Positions 15,982-25,318 are shown, numbered from the stretch's first letter. The stretch: 64,000 bases of DNA from Panacibacter microcysteis (GCF_015831355.1 NZ_JADWYR010000002.1:1550001-1614000), one strand, 5' to 3'. A program made the numbers and translations. Notes: generated by a model not told the origin, from the letters alone.

Positions 15982-18900
15982 ATGTTTAATAAATTCATGA
16001 AGAGGCCGGTACTTGCCATAATACTATCCTTAGTTATTATGTTCATGGGTGTGCTGGCTATTAAAACACTTCCTATATCCCAGTTTCCTTCCATTGCACC
16101 GCCGATGGTGGTGGTGAACGTAGCTTATCCCGGTGCAAGTGCGAAAGTATTGGTTGAGTCTGTACTCATTCCCATGGAAAAATCCATCAATGGTGCACCG
16201 GGTATGAAGTATATGACGTCTGATGCAACAAGTGCCGGTGAGGCAACCATACAGGTGGTGTTCGATCTTGGTACAGATCCTAACCAGGCGATGGTTAGCG
16301 TAAAAACAAGAATAGAGCAGGTTACCAACAGATTACCGGTGCTGGTACAAAGAGAAGGGTTGGTGGTAAGCTATACTTCACCCAATATGCTGATGTATGT
16401 AAACCTCTACAGTACCGACCCAAAGGCAGATCAGAAGTTCCTGTACAATTTTGCAGGTGTTAATATTATCAATGAGCTAAGCCGACTTTCAGGCGTAGGC
16501 AGTGCCAAAATTCTCGGCAGCCGTCAATACGCCATGCGTATCTGGCTAAAACCGGATCGAATGAGGGCATACAACGTTTCTACAGACGAAGTAATGGAAG
16601 CATTGGCCGAGCAGAGCGTAATTGGCTCGCCGGGTCGGTTAGGGCAGGCAACGGGTAAACGTTCCCAGTCACTCGAATATGTATTAACGTACCAGGGCCG
16701 GTATAACTCAACCGATCAGTACGAAAACGTAATCATACGATCGAACCCCAATGGCGAAATACTGCACCTGAAAGATATTGCAGAAGTAGAACTCGGCAGT
16801 GAGTTTTATGATATCTACTCGAACCTGGACGGGCACCCGTCTGCAGCTATTACACTTAAACAAACATATGGCAGTAATGCCAGCGATGTAATCAAAGAAG
16901 TAAAAGAAAAGCTGGAAGAGATTAAGAAAGAATCTTTCCCGCCGGGTATGGATTACCAGATCAGCTACGATGTATCGAGCTTCCTCGATGCATCCATCGA
17001 AAAAGTAATACACACCCTCGCAGAAGCTTTTATACTCGTGGCATTGGTGGTGTTTATTTTTCTTGGCGACTGGCGCTCTACGCTTATACCTACACTGGCC
17101 GTACCCGTTTCACTGATTGGTGCATTCATCTTTATGCAGCTATTCGGACTAACCATTAATCTCATAACATTGTTCGCGCTGGTATTGGCCATTGGTATCG
17201 TGGTAGATAATGCCATTGTGGTGGTGGAAGCCGTCCATACAAAAATGGCGGAAAAACACCTTTCGCCCTACCAGGCTTCCAAAGAAGTTTTGCATGAGAT
17301 TACCGGAGCCATCATCGCTATTACCCTGCTGATGACGGCGGTGTTCATACCCGTTGCATTCATGTCCGGCCCCGTGGGTATTTTTTACAGGCAGTTCTCT
17401 ATTACCATGGCAACATCAATTGTCATCTCTGGTTTTGTAGCTTTAACGCTTACGCCGGTGTTATGTGCCATGATCCTGAAAAACACCCATGGCAAACCAC
17501 GCAGGAAAACACCGGTAAACAGGCTGATAGATGGCTTTAACAACTGGTTTGAAAGGGTTACAGGGCGTTACACAAATTTCCTTCAAAAGATCGTTGACAG
17601 GCGGGTAGTTACCTGGGGCTTGCTCATTGCCTTCTGTGTGGGTATATGGGTAACCTCGAATACACTGCCTTCCGGGTTTATTCCCAACGAAGACCAGGGG
17701 ATGATCTATGCCATCATTCAAACGCCGCCGGGTTCTACGCTTGAGAGAACAAATGATGTGGCAGGCGACCTGCAGAAAATAGCGCTGAAGGTGGATGGTG
17801 TGCAATCTGTATCTGCACTTGCAGGTTATGAGGTATTAACAGAGGGTCGCGGTTCTAATGCCGGTACCTGTCTTATTAACCTGAAAGACTGGAACGACAG
17901 AAAACATTCTGCTGTTGAAATCATTGAAGAACTGGAAGAAAAAGCCAAAGAAATTCCGGGTGCAACCATAGAATTCTTCCAGCCACCCGCTGTTCCGGGT
18001 TATGGCGCTGCGGGCGGTTTTTCATTGCGTTTGTTAGATAAAACAAATACTGACAATGACAAGGAATTTGAAAAGGTGAATAACGATTTTATGGCCGAGT
18101 TGAAGAAGCGCAAGGAACTCACCGGCCTTTTTTCCTTCTTTGCCACCAACTATCCGCAATATGAACTGGAGATTGATAACAAGGCAGCCATGCAAAAAGG
18201 CGTCTCCATCGGGAAAGCGTTAGATAATCTTTCCATACTTATCGGCAGTACGTATGAGCTTGGCTTTATCAAGTTTGGTATGTTTTACAAAGTGTATGTA
18301 CAGGCTGCGCCTGAATACCGGCAATTGCCCGATGACATCCTGAAACTCTATGTTAAAAACGACCGCGATGAAATGGTGCCTTATTCATCTTTCCTCAAGA
18401 TCAAAAAAACACAGGGCATGAACGAAATGACGCGGTTTAATATGTATCCCTCAGCAGCCATCAATGGTGCACCGGCCTCCGGTTATAGCAGTGGCGAAGC
18501 CATCAAAGCCATACAGGAAGTAGCAGAGAAAACTTTACCGCGTGGCTACGGTATAGACTGGCTTGGGCTATCCAAAGATGAGGTTAGCCGCGGTAATGAA
18601 GCCTTGTACATTTTCCTTATTGTACTGGCCTTTGTGTATATGGTACTTGCAGCGCAATACGAAAGCTTCCTGTTGCCGCTGGCCGTTATTCTTTCTTTAC
18701 CTGTTGGTGTGTTTGGCGCATTCCTTTTAATTAAACTCATGGGTTTATCAAACGATATCTATGCGCAGGTTGGACTGGTAATGCTGGTTGGTTTGCTTGG
18801 TAAAAATGCAGTGTTGATCGTGGAATTTGCGGTGCAGAAAAGACAACACGGCGCTACCATACTCGAAGCAGCTATTGAAGGTGCAAAAACACGTTTCAGA

Positions 18901-19149
18901 CCTATCCTGATGACCTCTTTTGCCTTTATCGCCGGTCTTATACCACTGGTGTTTGCCAGTGGCCCCGGTGCATTGGGTAACAGAACCATTGGTGCATCTT
19001 CTGCCGGTGGTATGTTGCTCGGAACAGTGTTCGGTGTAATCGTTGTGCCGGGGTTGTACTACATTTTTGCAAAACTGGCAGATGGCAAACACATGATACG
19101 CGATGAAGATGAAGTTCCTTTAACCGAAGAAATCGATCACAATGTTTAA
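15982..19149 (+). CDS. RND multidrug efflux permease (HAE1 / AcrB-like)
   Basis: A full-length 1055-residue inner-membrane pump. It begins MFNKFMKRPVLAIILSLVIMF (TM1), has two large periplasmic loops after TM1 and TM7, and the TM4 proton-relay segment AIGIVVDNAIVVVEAVH with Asp409. AcrB has two adjacent Asp here; this protein has Asp-Asn, as in many HAE1 members. The C-terminal half has the matching block VGLLGKNAVLIVEFAVQ. It uses the proton gradient to export amphiphilic compounds. The 3' end overlaps the outer-membrane gene by eight bases, so translation is likely coupled. Confidence 0.97.
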   Translation: MFNKFMKRPVLAIILSLVIMFMGVLAIKTLPISQFPSIAPPMVVVNVAYPGASAKVLVESVLIPMEKSINGAPGMKYMTSDATSAGEATIQVVFDLGTDPNQAMVSVKTRIEQVTNRLPVLVQREGLVVSYTSPNMLMYVNLYSTDPKADQKFLYNFAGVNIINELSRLSGVGSAKILGSRQYAMRIWLKPDRMRAYNVSTDEVMEALAEQSVIGSPGRLGQATGKRSQSLEYVLTYQGRYNSTDQYENVIIRSNPNGEILHLKDIAEVELGSEFYDIYSNLDGHPSAAITLKQTYGSNASDVIKEVKEKLEEIKKESFPPGMDYQISYDVSSFLDASIEKVIHTLAEAFILVALVVFIFLGDWRSTLIPTLAVPVSLIGAFIFMQLFGLTINLITLFALVLAIGIVVDNAIVVVEAVHTKMAEKHLSPYQASKEVLHEITGAIIAITLLMTAVFIPVAFMSGPVGIFYRQFSITMATSIVISGFVALTLTPVLCAMILKNTHGKPRRKTPVNRLIDGFNNWFERVTGRYTNFLQKIVDRRVVTWGLLIAFCVGIWVTSNTLPSGFIPNEDQGMIYAIIQTPPGSTLERTNDVAGDLQKIALKVDGVQSVSALAGYEVLTEGRGSNAGTCLINLKDWNDRKHSAVEIIEELEEKAKEIPGATIEFFQPPAVPGYGAAGGFSLRLLDKTNTDNDKEFEKVNNDFMAELKKRKELTGLFSFFATNYPQYELEIDNKAAMQKGVSIGKALDNLSILIGSTYELGFIKFGMFYKVYVQAAPEYRQLPDDILKLYVKNDRDEMVPYSSFLKIKKTQGMNEMTRFNMYPSAAINGAPASGYSSGEAIKAIQEVAEKTLPRGYGIDWLGLSKDEVSRGNEALYIFLIVLAFVYMVLAAQYESFLLPLAVILSLPVGVFGAFLLIKLMGLSNDIYAQVGLVMLVGLLGKNAVLIVEFAVQKRQHGATILEAAIEGAKTRFRPILMTSFAFIAGLIPLVFASGPGALGNRTIGASSAGGMLLGTVFGVIVVPGLYYIFAKLADGKHMIRDEDEVPLTEEIDHNV

Positions 19150-20584
19150 ACACACAAGAAACAAATATATAGCCGTGGCTATTGTAGCCGTTGGTTTTAC
19201 GGCATGTAAAATACCTGCTGTGGTGCAAAAGGCTGAAAATACAACTACACCTGCGGTTTACAACAACACGCAGGATACAGCAGACACAACCAACGCAGCG
19301 CAGTTGAAATGGCCGGCATTCTTTACAGACCCTTATTTGCAAACGCTGATAGATACTGCTATAAAGAACAACCAGGAATTGAACATCACCCTGCAGGAAA
19401 TTGCTATTGCACGCAACGAGATCAGCGCACGAAAAGGTGAATATCTTCCTTTTGCAGGCATACGGGCAGGTGCAGGTATTGACAAAAAAGCCCGCTACAC
19501 CAATCTTGGTGCAATGGAGGCCACCACGGAAATAAAACCCGGTAAGGAAATGCCGGACCCATTGCCGGATTTTATGTTCGGTCTTTCTGCCAATTGGGAA
19601 CTTGATATATGGAGCAAATTGCACAACGCCAAAAAAGCGGCTGTTACAAGATATCTTTCCACACAGGCAGGAAGAAATTTTGTAATCACCAATCTTGTTG
19701 CCGAGATAGCCAATTCGTATTACGAATTGCTGGCGCTCGATAACCAACTGGCGATTGTAAAGCAAAACATCGACATACAGAACAACGCCTTTAAGATTGT
19801 AAAACTGCAGAAAGAAGCTACAAGGGTTACAGAGCTTGCGGTACGCAGGTTTGAAGCAGAAGTAATGTACACCACCAGCCTGCAATATGATATACTCCAA
19901 CAGATCACAGAAACTGAAAACAGGATCAATTTTTTACTTGGCCGTTACCCCCGGCATATAGACCGCAGCACACAGCCGTTTGATGAGGTAGTGCCCGCAA
20001 CGATCCATACCGGGGTGCCTTCGCAGTTGCTGGCAAACAGGCCCGATATAAAGCAGGCCGAACTTGATCTTGCTGCCGCCAAGCTGGATGTAAAAGTTGC
20101 AAGGGCACAGTTTTACCCTTCTGTAGGTATCTCAGCAGGCATCGGTTACCAGGCTTTTAACCCGGCATACCTGGTTAAAACACCGGCATCGCTGCTGTAT
20201 TCTCTTGCAGGAGATCTTATGGCCCCGCTGGTAAACAGGAATGCTATTAAAGCCACTTACAATAATGCCAATGCAAAACAGGTACAGGCTGCATACAATT
20301 ACGAGCGTACCATTTTGAACGCTTATGTAGAAGTGGCCAACCAGGTGGCAAAGATCGATAACCTGCAAAAGAGCTACGACCTGAAAGCAAAACAGGTAAA
20401 CGCGCTTTCGCAATCGATCAATATTTCGAATGACCTCTTTAAATCTGCAAGGGCCGATTACATGGAAGTGTTACTTACCCAGCGCGATGCACTGGAATCT
20501 AAATTTGAACTGATAGAAACAAAGAAGCAGCAGATGAATGCGATGGTAAACATTTACCGTGCATTAGGTGGTGGATGGAAATAG
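19142..20584 (+). CDS. RND outer-membrane efflux lipoprotein (TolC/OprM-like)
   Basis: A 480-residue outer-membrane channel of the NodT/OprM type with the probable acylated Cys22 (FTAC). It shows the internal duplication of the family: two long amphipathic coiled-coil halves (about residues 70-240 and 280-475), with NWELDIWSKLHNAKKAA and LLANRPDIKQAELDLAAAKLDVKVARAQFYPS as the well-known conserved stretches. It forms the exit duct for the pump. It is the last gene of the operon, overlapping the pump gene by eight bases and followed by a strong terminator. Confidence 0.96.
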   Translation: MFKHTRNKYIAVAIVAVGFTACKIPAVVQKAENTTTPAVYNNTQDTADTTNAAQLKWPAFFTDPYLQTLIDTAIKNNQELNITLQEIAIARNEISARKGEYLPFAGIRAGAGIDKKARYTNLGAMEATTEIKPGKEMPDPLPDFMFGLSANWELDIWSKLHNAKKAAVTRYLSTQAGRNFVITNLVAEIANSYYELLALDNQLAIVKQNIDIQNNAFKIVKLQKEATRVTELAVRRFEAEVMYTTSLQYDILQQITETENRINFLLGRYPRHIDRSTQPFDEVVPATIHTGVPSQLLANRPDIKQAELDLAAAKLDVKVARAQFYPSVGISAGIGYQAFNPAYLVKTPASLLYSLAGDLMAPLVNRNAIKATYNNANAKQVQAAYNYERTILNAYVEVANQVAKIDNLQKSYDLKAKQVNALSQSINISNDLFKSARADYMEVLLTQRDALESKFELIETKKQQMNAMVNIYRALGGGWK

Positions 20585-20616
20585 CTGTTGTTGATTATAG
20601 GTTTAGTTTGGTGTTG

Positions 20617-20645
20617 AATAGCCGGCTCGTCCGGCTATTTTTTAT
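20617..20645 (+). terminator. Terminator of the RND operon
   Basis: Nine-pair stem AATAGCCGG/CCGGCTATT with loop CTCGT, followed by a T-rich run. Confidence 0.85.
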
Positions 20646-20707
20646 TGGCAGCCATAACGCTTACGCAATGGTGTTGAAAGAAAGGAACAATTAAATACCG
20701 GCATTTG

Positions 20708-20740
20708 AGCTTTGGTCATCTTCGTTGCGTCGCAATCCTT
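20708..20740 (-). repeat. Interspersed repeat arm, degenerate subtype B
   Basis: AGCTTTGGTCATCTTCGTTG followed by CGTCGCAATCCTT; the CTTGTAC end is lost. It may form a distant pair with the arm at 20865 in the same gap. Confidence 0.6.
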
Positions 20741-20864
20741 TCATCGTCCGGGTTATGAATGGAGCTGAAGCGATCCGTGTACAACACCAGGCCGGCATAC
20801 AACAGGCTTTGAAGACAACAGGGTAAGCCAGGCCCGCGGACTGAAGCTGCATACAGTGCTGAAC

Positions 20865-20901
20865 GCACAAGTGAGTGACACAACAGGTGCTGAGCTGTGT
20901 T
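20865..20901 (+). repeat. Interspersed repeat arm, subtype A
   Basis: GCACAAGTGAGTGACACAAC (one base off the core) then AGGTGCTGAGCTGTG. The rest of the 398-base gap from 20585 to 20982 holds only this arm, the degenerate arm at 20708 and the RND terminator. Confidence 0.8.
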
Positions 20902-20982
20902 GATTAGCCGGTCAACAAAGAAAATTTCAACATGGCGCAACTAAAAACGATTACACCATGACAAAACTTAGTGCTGTATGTA

Positions 20983-21180
20983 TCAGCGAACCTGGTTTTT
21001 CAGCATAACGAAAATGAGTGTGCCAAGACAAACACCTAATGCAATAGCAAATGCCATAGGATTACCTGTTCTGTAGAACGGTTCTTCCATACTGTAAATA
21101 AGTCTTTTGCTTTCGCGGATAAATGAGCGGAGGAAGAGCTGCAGGTTGGTACCTGTAGCAATGATTTTTCTTACTAACAT
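20983..21180 (-). CDS. Small single-helix membrane protein
   Basis: A 65-residue ORF. The N-terminal half is amphipathic and basic (RKIIATGTNLQLFLRSFIRESKR). The C-terminal half has one membrane helix (about residues 43-60, AFAIALGVCLGTLIFVML) and ends KNQVR. No family is recognised. It stands alone between two gaps, and a chance ORF cannot be excluded. Confidence 0.5.
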   Translation of the reverse strand: MLVRKIIATGTNLQLFLRSFIRESKRLIYSMEEPFYRTGNPMAFAIALGVCLGTLIFVMLKNQVR

Positions 21181-21465
21181 TGGATATTGGTTTTATTGGA
21201 TTTGGATAACTATATAAATAACGAACTAATTATCCTGTTATTTCAATGCAAGATATTATACAATATACACGCATGCAAGCAACAGGCAATTATTTAAACT
21301 GCTTATAAGCTTTATGCATGTAATTGTTGAAAATACCTTTAAGACGGCTTAAGACAAAGGGTATTGTATAACGAAATGTAATAATATATTGATTTACCCT
21401 TTGAAAATTTGATGAAGGTTTAATCTCATTTTGGAAAACAAAATACAGCAGCAGGGCAAGCTTTA

Positions 21466-22008
21466 TCAGCCGGCTATTAATTCTGCAGGATAGATCGAAA
21501 TCTTTTCGCGTTCCGCAAAAACTTCAATATTCGTTACTTCGGTCTCTGTGCCAAGAACGACTACCAGCGTTTTCGCTATGCCTGGCCAGGTATCTCCAAA
21601 CACAGCATTGCTAACAGTGAGAAATATAGTTCCGTTTTCATTGGCCAGTTGACGAAGCTTCGTGGTTACATCTTTAGGTCCATAAGTGGCTGCCAGTACA
21701 AAATGGCCCTGCGCCGGTATTGGTTCAGTTACCTGTTGGTAGATGCTGATGGTATCAGGGTTTATTTTCAACACTTCATGTTCCTTTGCTGCAGCTACCC
21801 TCAGCGGGCCATTATCGTAATTATACACCACTGTTAAAGATTTGATCTGGCCTTTCCAGCCATCGAGACCAATGATATCATTTTCAACAAGCAATTCGAG
21901 TGTTTCAACTTTACCTTTTGAAGTAAGGGATTGTATTTGCGTGGTTACTGTTTCCAGCCCGTAAACGGCAACGATGATGTTTAGTTTTCCTGAGTTAAAT
22001 GTTTGCAT
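21466..22008 (-). CDS. Hypothetical protein made of two tandem copies of one domain (DUF3395-like pattern)
   Basis: 180 residues from the ATG at 22008; the upstream ATG at 22050 overlaps the promoter and operator. Two similar halves are visible. In each, a VxYGxxxVTTxxxxL opening is followed by a short strand, an (L)DxWxGxxKxLxVV core and a basic-acidic end: IIVAVYGLETVTTQIQSL...GLDGWKGQIKSLTVVY, and LAATYGPKDVTTKLRQL...FGDTWPGIAKTLVVVL. The pattern recalls the DUF3395 domain found at the C-terminus of some DnaJ-type proteins, by eye only. No signal peptide. The promoter overlaps a palindrome also found before the SusC operon. Confidence 0.72.
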   Translation of the reverse strand: MQTFNSGKLNIIVAVYGLETVTTQIQSLTSKGKVETLELLVENDIIGLDGWKGQIKSLTVVYNYDNGPLRVAAAKEHEVLKINPDTISIYQQVTEPIPAQGHFVLAATYGPKDVTTKLRQLANENGTIFLTVSNAVFGDTWPGIAKTLVVVLGTETEVTNIEVFAEREKISIYPAELIAG

Positions 22009-22037
22009 GTAAAATAGTTTATGTTCTAGTAATACCG

Positions 22038-22044
22038 CAAAGTA
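22038..22044 (-). promoter_or_regulatory. Candidate -7 box next to the palindromic operator
   Basis: Minus-strand TACTTTG, 30 bases before the start at 22008 and four bases from the palindrome at 22049-22073. The palindrome would therefore occupy the spacer and upstream contact region of the promoter. Confidence 0.5.
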
Positions 22045-22048
22045 AATC

Positions 22049-22073
22049 AATTCCTACTAATTTAATAGGAATT
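22049..22073. promoter_or_regulatory. Palindromic operator candidate (copy 2)
   Basis: A 25-base dyad, AATTCCTACTAA then T then TTAATAGGAATT, with one mismatched pair. The same palindrome, perfect except for its central base, occurs at 58371-58395. Its position against a promoter suggests a repressor site. The shape resembles operators of Rrf2-type regulators, which is inference. Confidence 0.6.
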
Positions 22074-22222
22074 AAATTGTTAAAAGCAATTTTTTTTTGA
22101 AGTGTTGCAAACATTGCCACAACATGGCAGATTATTTTCTCAGATTTCTTTGATTACCATACAGGTTTTTATGGTACTTAATTTGACTTACCAAGCTTAT
22201 TAATCAGCTAAATTGAACGGGT

Positions 22223-22519
22223 ATGTACAACAGTGAATACGATTTAAAATTTGAGATGAATTTGAGCCTGGCAGATGTTTCTTCGCAAGTGAACATACAA
22301 CCGCTTGACAACGGCGCATATGAATTAGAGATAGAATCAGATATACACTTCAACAAAGAAACAATTGAATCCAGCAAGTTTTTGCAGGCCGGGGTGGTAT
22401 ACAATAATACAAAGGTTTATATAAACGACCTGGATGATCTTTACCCGGAAATAGTGAGGGCTGTAAGCATAGCCATGTCATTGGGGTTGATCAACTATCC
22501 GCACCCGCAGTCTAACTGA
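22223..22519 (+). CDS. Small hypothetical acidic protein
   Basis: A 98-residue cytoplasmic ORF, acidic and soluble. An N-terminal strand region (YDLKFEMNLSLADVSSQVNIQPL), a central acidic strand (GAYELEIESDIHF) and a helix near the end (PEIVRAVSIAMSLGLINYP) are visible. No family is recognised. It ends in a strong bidirectional terminator. Confidence 0.6.
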   Translation: MYNSEYDLKFEMNLSLADVSSQVNIQPLDNGAYELEIESDIHFNKETIESSKFLQAGVVYNNTKVYINDLDDLYPEIVRAVSIAMSLGLINYPHPQSN

Positions 22520-22531
22520 TTACGCTACAAT

Positions 22532-22566
22532 AAACAGGCAGCTTTAATAGCTGCCTGTTTTTATTT
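22532..22566. terminator. Bidirectional terminator between convergent genes
   Basis: Twelve-pair stem AAACAGGCAGCT/AGCTGCCTGTTT with a five-base loop (TTAAT) and T/A runs on both sides. It serves the plus gene ending at 22519 and the minus gene ending at 22573. Confidence 0.85.
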
Positions 22567-22572
22567 TAAACG

Positions 22573-23112
22573 CTAATTGATTTGTTCGAAGCTGCTGGAA
22601 TATTCATTAACCGGTTCGCCGGGATTTATACGTAGCCACTCTCCTTCCATTTTATAATAATACTTCCCGGTAAGATTGTTTTGTAATTCATCAGCCGAAG
22701 CATCCCGGTTTACGGTGGTAGTACCCCAACCATTGTAATGCGCCCAGCCTGCATAGAAAGTAAATGAGCCTTCGGTTGCAGTAGATCCTTCGTCAAACGC
22801 AATTGTGCCTGAAGCCTTTGTAGCAGATTGCATATACGCTGATTCTGCAACGTAATAAAACTCTGCATTTTTACCGTCTGCAGTAATCTTGAAGAACTTC
22901 CCGCTCTGCCATGCATTACCTACGTATTTACCTGTGTAAACATCTACCAGTTGAGTCATGGAAACAAAACCACTGGCCCAGTTACCGGTCAATCCCTGTG
23001 GTGCGGCTGTGGAAGGAGTATTAAAATCAGTTGCTGGTTTACTGCCATCCTTCTTGCAGGATGTTGCGCTGAATGCTACCAATAAAATTGTAGCTGCAAA
23101 TAAATTTTTCAT
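22573..23112 (-). CDS. Hypothetical lipoprotein
   Basis: A 179-residue protein with a lipoprotein signal and the probable acylated Cys19 (SATSC), followed by a proline- and threonine-rich linker. The body reads GLTGNWASGFVSMTQLVDVYTGKYVGNAWQSGKFFKITADG and KYYYKMEGEWLRI. These aromatic beta strands suggest a small beta-sandwich or barrel domain. No named family recognised. Confidence 0.75.
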   Translation of the reverse strand: MKNLFAATILLVAFSATSCKKDGSKPATDFNTPSTAAPQGLTGNWASGFVSMTQLVDVYTGKYVGNAWQSGKFFKITADGKNAEFYYVAESAYMQSATKASGTIAFDEGSTATEGSFTFYAGWAHYNGWGTTTVNRDASADELQNNLTGKYYYKMEGEWLRINPGEPVNEYSSSFEQIN

Positions 23113-23133
23113 GGTGTTTTAAGTTTAACACCG

Positions 23134-23165
23134 CAAAACTACCATGCACTGAACAGCACGCCCAA
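23134..23165 (-). promoter_or_regulatory. Candidate promoter of the lipoprotein gene
   Basis: Minus-strand TTG (23165-23163), a 21-base spacer and TAGTTTTG (23141-23134), 21 bases before the start codon. Confidence 0.55.
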
Positions 23166-23257
23166 CCAGCCTTTCATGAAATGATTATTGTTTATTATGA
23201 GTTGATGAAACGACGCTTTATACCGTTTCGAAATCTTTAAAAAAGTGATAAAATGAC

Positions 23258-24331
23258 TTACAGTTGTACACGCTTTAAAGACTTTGCTGATTCGTACAAT
23301 GCCTTCATCACCACGTGATCTTTCAGGCCCTCCGCCCCCGGTGTATCAGGTTCTTTGTTATGCAATACGCAATCTGCCATATGGTTGATGAGCAGGGAAA
23401 ATTGATTTTCACTGATCACATCCGGTACCGGAAATGGTTTTCCCTCAATAGCTGATATTTCGATATTTAGTCCATCATAAGAAAATGCGGGGTCCATACC
23501 AAACCAGGCATTGCCAGCAGTAAAACACCTGTAACGCTGCGTATTATGCACCCCATAGCTGGAACCACAGGTTGCCACGGTGCCGTCTGCAAAACCTAGC
23601 TGGAAAAGCATAGTCTCTTCTACTTCTTCAAATCGCTCATCACCGGGTGTGCTGTAGGTGTTAGCGGATACCCAGATAGGTTCTGCGCCTTTCAGGTAGC
23701 GAATAGTGTTTACGCAGTAGATACCAAGATCCATTAAAACCCCACCACCTGCCATTTCCCGTTTAAAACGCCATTGGGTGGGATCATCAATATTTTCAGA
23801 ATTGAAAGCTTCGATGATTTTCACTTTGCCAAATACATCATTCTTCACCCATTCTTTTATTACTTTATGATGTGGCTCGTATTGTATGCGATAAGCCACC
23901 ATCAGCTTTTTATCATACTTCTTACAGGCTTCAATCATGGCTCCGGCTTCTTCCACAGATGAGGCCATTGGTTTCTCACAAAGAATATGCTTGCCGGCCT
24001 TTGCTGCACGGATAGTGTATTCTTTATGCAACGCATTAGGTAATACAATGTACACAACATCCACATCTTCATTATCGGCGATGCGGTCGAAATCATCATA
24101 CGAATAAAGACTGTCTTCCGGTATACCGTATTTTTCTGCCAGCGGTTTTATCTTTTCCAGGTCATCACTTACCAAAGCAGTTACCCGGGCAGCGGGACAA
24201 TGCTCAAATGCCGGCAGCAACTGAGATTCAGTTAATTCGCCAATACCAATTATAGCAAAACCAACCTGTCGTACTGCAGGTTGCTGACTCTTGTTTGTCA
24301 TTGTTGATGGTCGTGTAATTTCTTCGCCCAT
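23258..24331 (-). CDS. Gfo/Idh/MocA family oxidoreductase
   Basis: A 357-residue NAD(P)-dependent sugar dehydrogenase-type protein. The Rossmann start is VGFAIIGIGELTESQLLPAF (residues 23-42), with the nucleotide-binding GxGxxx pattern slightly altered (GIGELT). The family EKP motif is at residues 119-121 (HILCEKPMAS). The substrate-binding half carries GGGVLMDLGIYCVNTIRYL, close to glucose-fructose oxidoreductases. The ORF may start at the second ATG, residue 11. Cytoplasmic, monocistronic. The sugar substrate is unknown. Confidence 0.92.
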   Translation of the reverse strand: MGEEITRPSTMTNKSQQPAVRQVGFAIIGIGELTESQLLPAFEHCPAARVTALVSDDLEKIKPLAEKYGIPEDSLYSYDDFDRIADNEDVDVVYIVLPNALHKEYTIRAAKAGKHILCEKPMASSVEEAGAMIEACKKYDKKLMVAYRIQYEPHHKVIKEWVKNDVFGKVKIIEAFNSENIDDPTQWRFKREMAGGGVLMDLGIYCVNTIRYLKGAEPIWVSANTYSTPGDERFEEVEETMLFQLGFADGTVATCGSSYGVHNTQRYRCFTAGNAWFGMDPAFSYDGLNIEISAIEGKPFPVPDVISENQFSLLINHMADCVLHNKEPDTPGAEGLKDHVVMKALYESAKSLKRVQL

Positions 24332-24464
24332 AAGGTGTTTTTTTGGTTAGCGGATACTTTCATACTGCAAACCTTGCTCCACATTCGCAGCGGTGGTGCC
24401 GGCAGACATACCATTATGCATGCTGGCACACTTTTAGAAATTTTCCGGCCAAACAACATTTCTT

Positions 24465-25250
24465 ATGGATATAAACAAGTTTTATAATGCCGCATACAAC
24501 TGGATACTGCAGGTAGGGCCAAGGCTACTTATCGCAATATTGTTTTTTATTGTGGCACAATGGATCATCAGGTTCATCAGGAACAGGCTCAATAAAGCAT
24601 TGGTAAAGCGCGACATGCATAACTCCCTCAAACCATTTTTGATCAGCCTTGCCGCTGCAATTTTACAGATACTGGTAATGCTGGTGGTATTGCAGATTCT
24701 TGGCCTTGAACTGACTGTGTTTACAGCTATTGTAGGTGGCATAAGCGTTGCGGCAGGTCTTGCACTTTCCGGCACCTTACAAAATTTTACCAGCGGCATA
24801 CTGATCCTCCTGCTAAAGCCGTACCGTGTTGGTGATATGATCGTTACGCAGGGACAGGAAGGACTGGTAAAAAGCATACAGATATTTCATACGATCATTA
24901 CAACACGCGACAATAAAACAGTGATCATACCCAACAGCAAACTATCCAATGATGTAATCATCAACCTGAGTATGGAAGGTGTAAGGCGTTTGGATATCCC
25001 TTTGAAACTCACTTACACGTCCGACCTGGAAGCAATCAAACAACGCATTTCAGGCATTGCAACCCAGCTACCCGGTGTTGTTGACAGCCCGGCACCTACG
25101 ATGGGTGTAACAGAAATCTTACCGGATGGTTACAAAGTGGAAGTAAGTGTATGGCTTAATGCAGATCAATACCATGAGGTGAAACCTGCCTTGCAGGAGA
25201 AGCTGATCCGGGATCTGCAAGCGTCCGACACAAAATTGCCGGGAATGTAA
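24465..25250 (+). CDS. Small-conductance mechanosensitive channel (MscS)
   Basis: A 261-residue MscS-type channel. The hydrophobic segments are at residues about 15-38, 52-75 and 80-112. The third, pore-lining helix has the expected alanine/glycine pattern (TAIVGGISVAAGLALSGTLQNFTSGILILLLKPYRVGD). The cytosolic beta domain follows, with GLVKSIQIFHTIITTRDNKTVIIPNSKL. Channels of this type open on membrane stretch and release solutes on osmotic downshift. This is the first of two MscS genes in the window. It is followed by a perfect bidirectional terminator. Confidence 0.95.
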   Translation: MDINKFYNAAYNWILQVGPRLLIAILFFIVAQWIIRFIRNRLNKALVKRDMHNSLKPFLISLAAAILQILVMLVVLQILGLELTVFTAIVGGISVAAGLALSGTLQNFTSGILILLLKPYRVGDMIVTQGQEGLVKSIQIFHTIITTRDNKTVIIPNSKLSNDVIINLSMEGVRRLDIPLKLTYTSDLEAIKQRISGIATQLPGVVDSPAPTMGVTEILPDGYKVEVSVWLNADQYHEVKPALQEKLIRDLQASDTKLPGM

Positions 25251-25270
25251 CGTCCCACTGACTATACATA

Positions 25271-25298
25271 CAAAAGCCCGGGTATACCCGGGCTTTTG
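25271..25298. terminator. Bidirectional terminator
   Basis: A fully self-complementary 28-base palindrome (half CAAAAGCCCGGGTA) lies between the convergent MscS and hydrolase genes. Confidence 0.85.
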
Positions 25299-25318
25299 TA
25301 TAACGTATCTATCACAAA

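Noticed and set aside
18938-19900. A 320-codon open frame on the minus strand inside the RND permease and channel genes
   Set aside because: It is fully antisense to two well-supported genes and has an odd Cys- and Phe-rich composition; it is a frame shadow.
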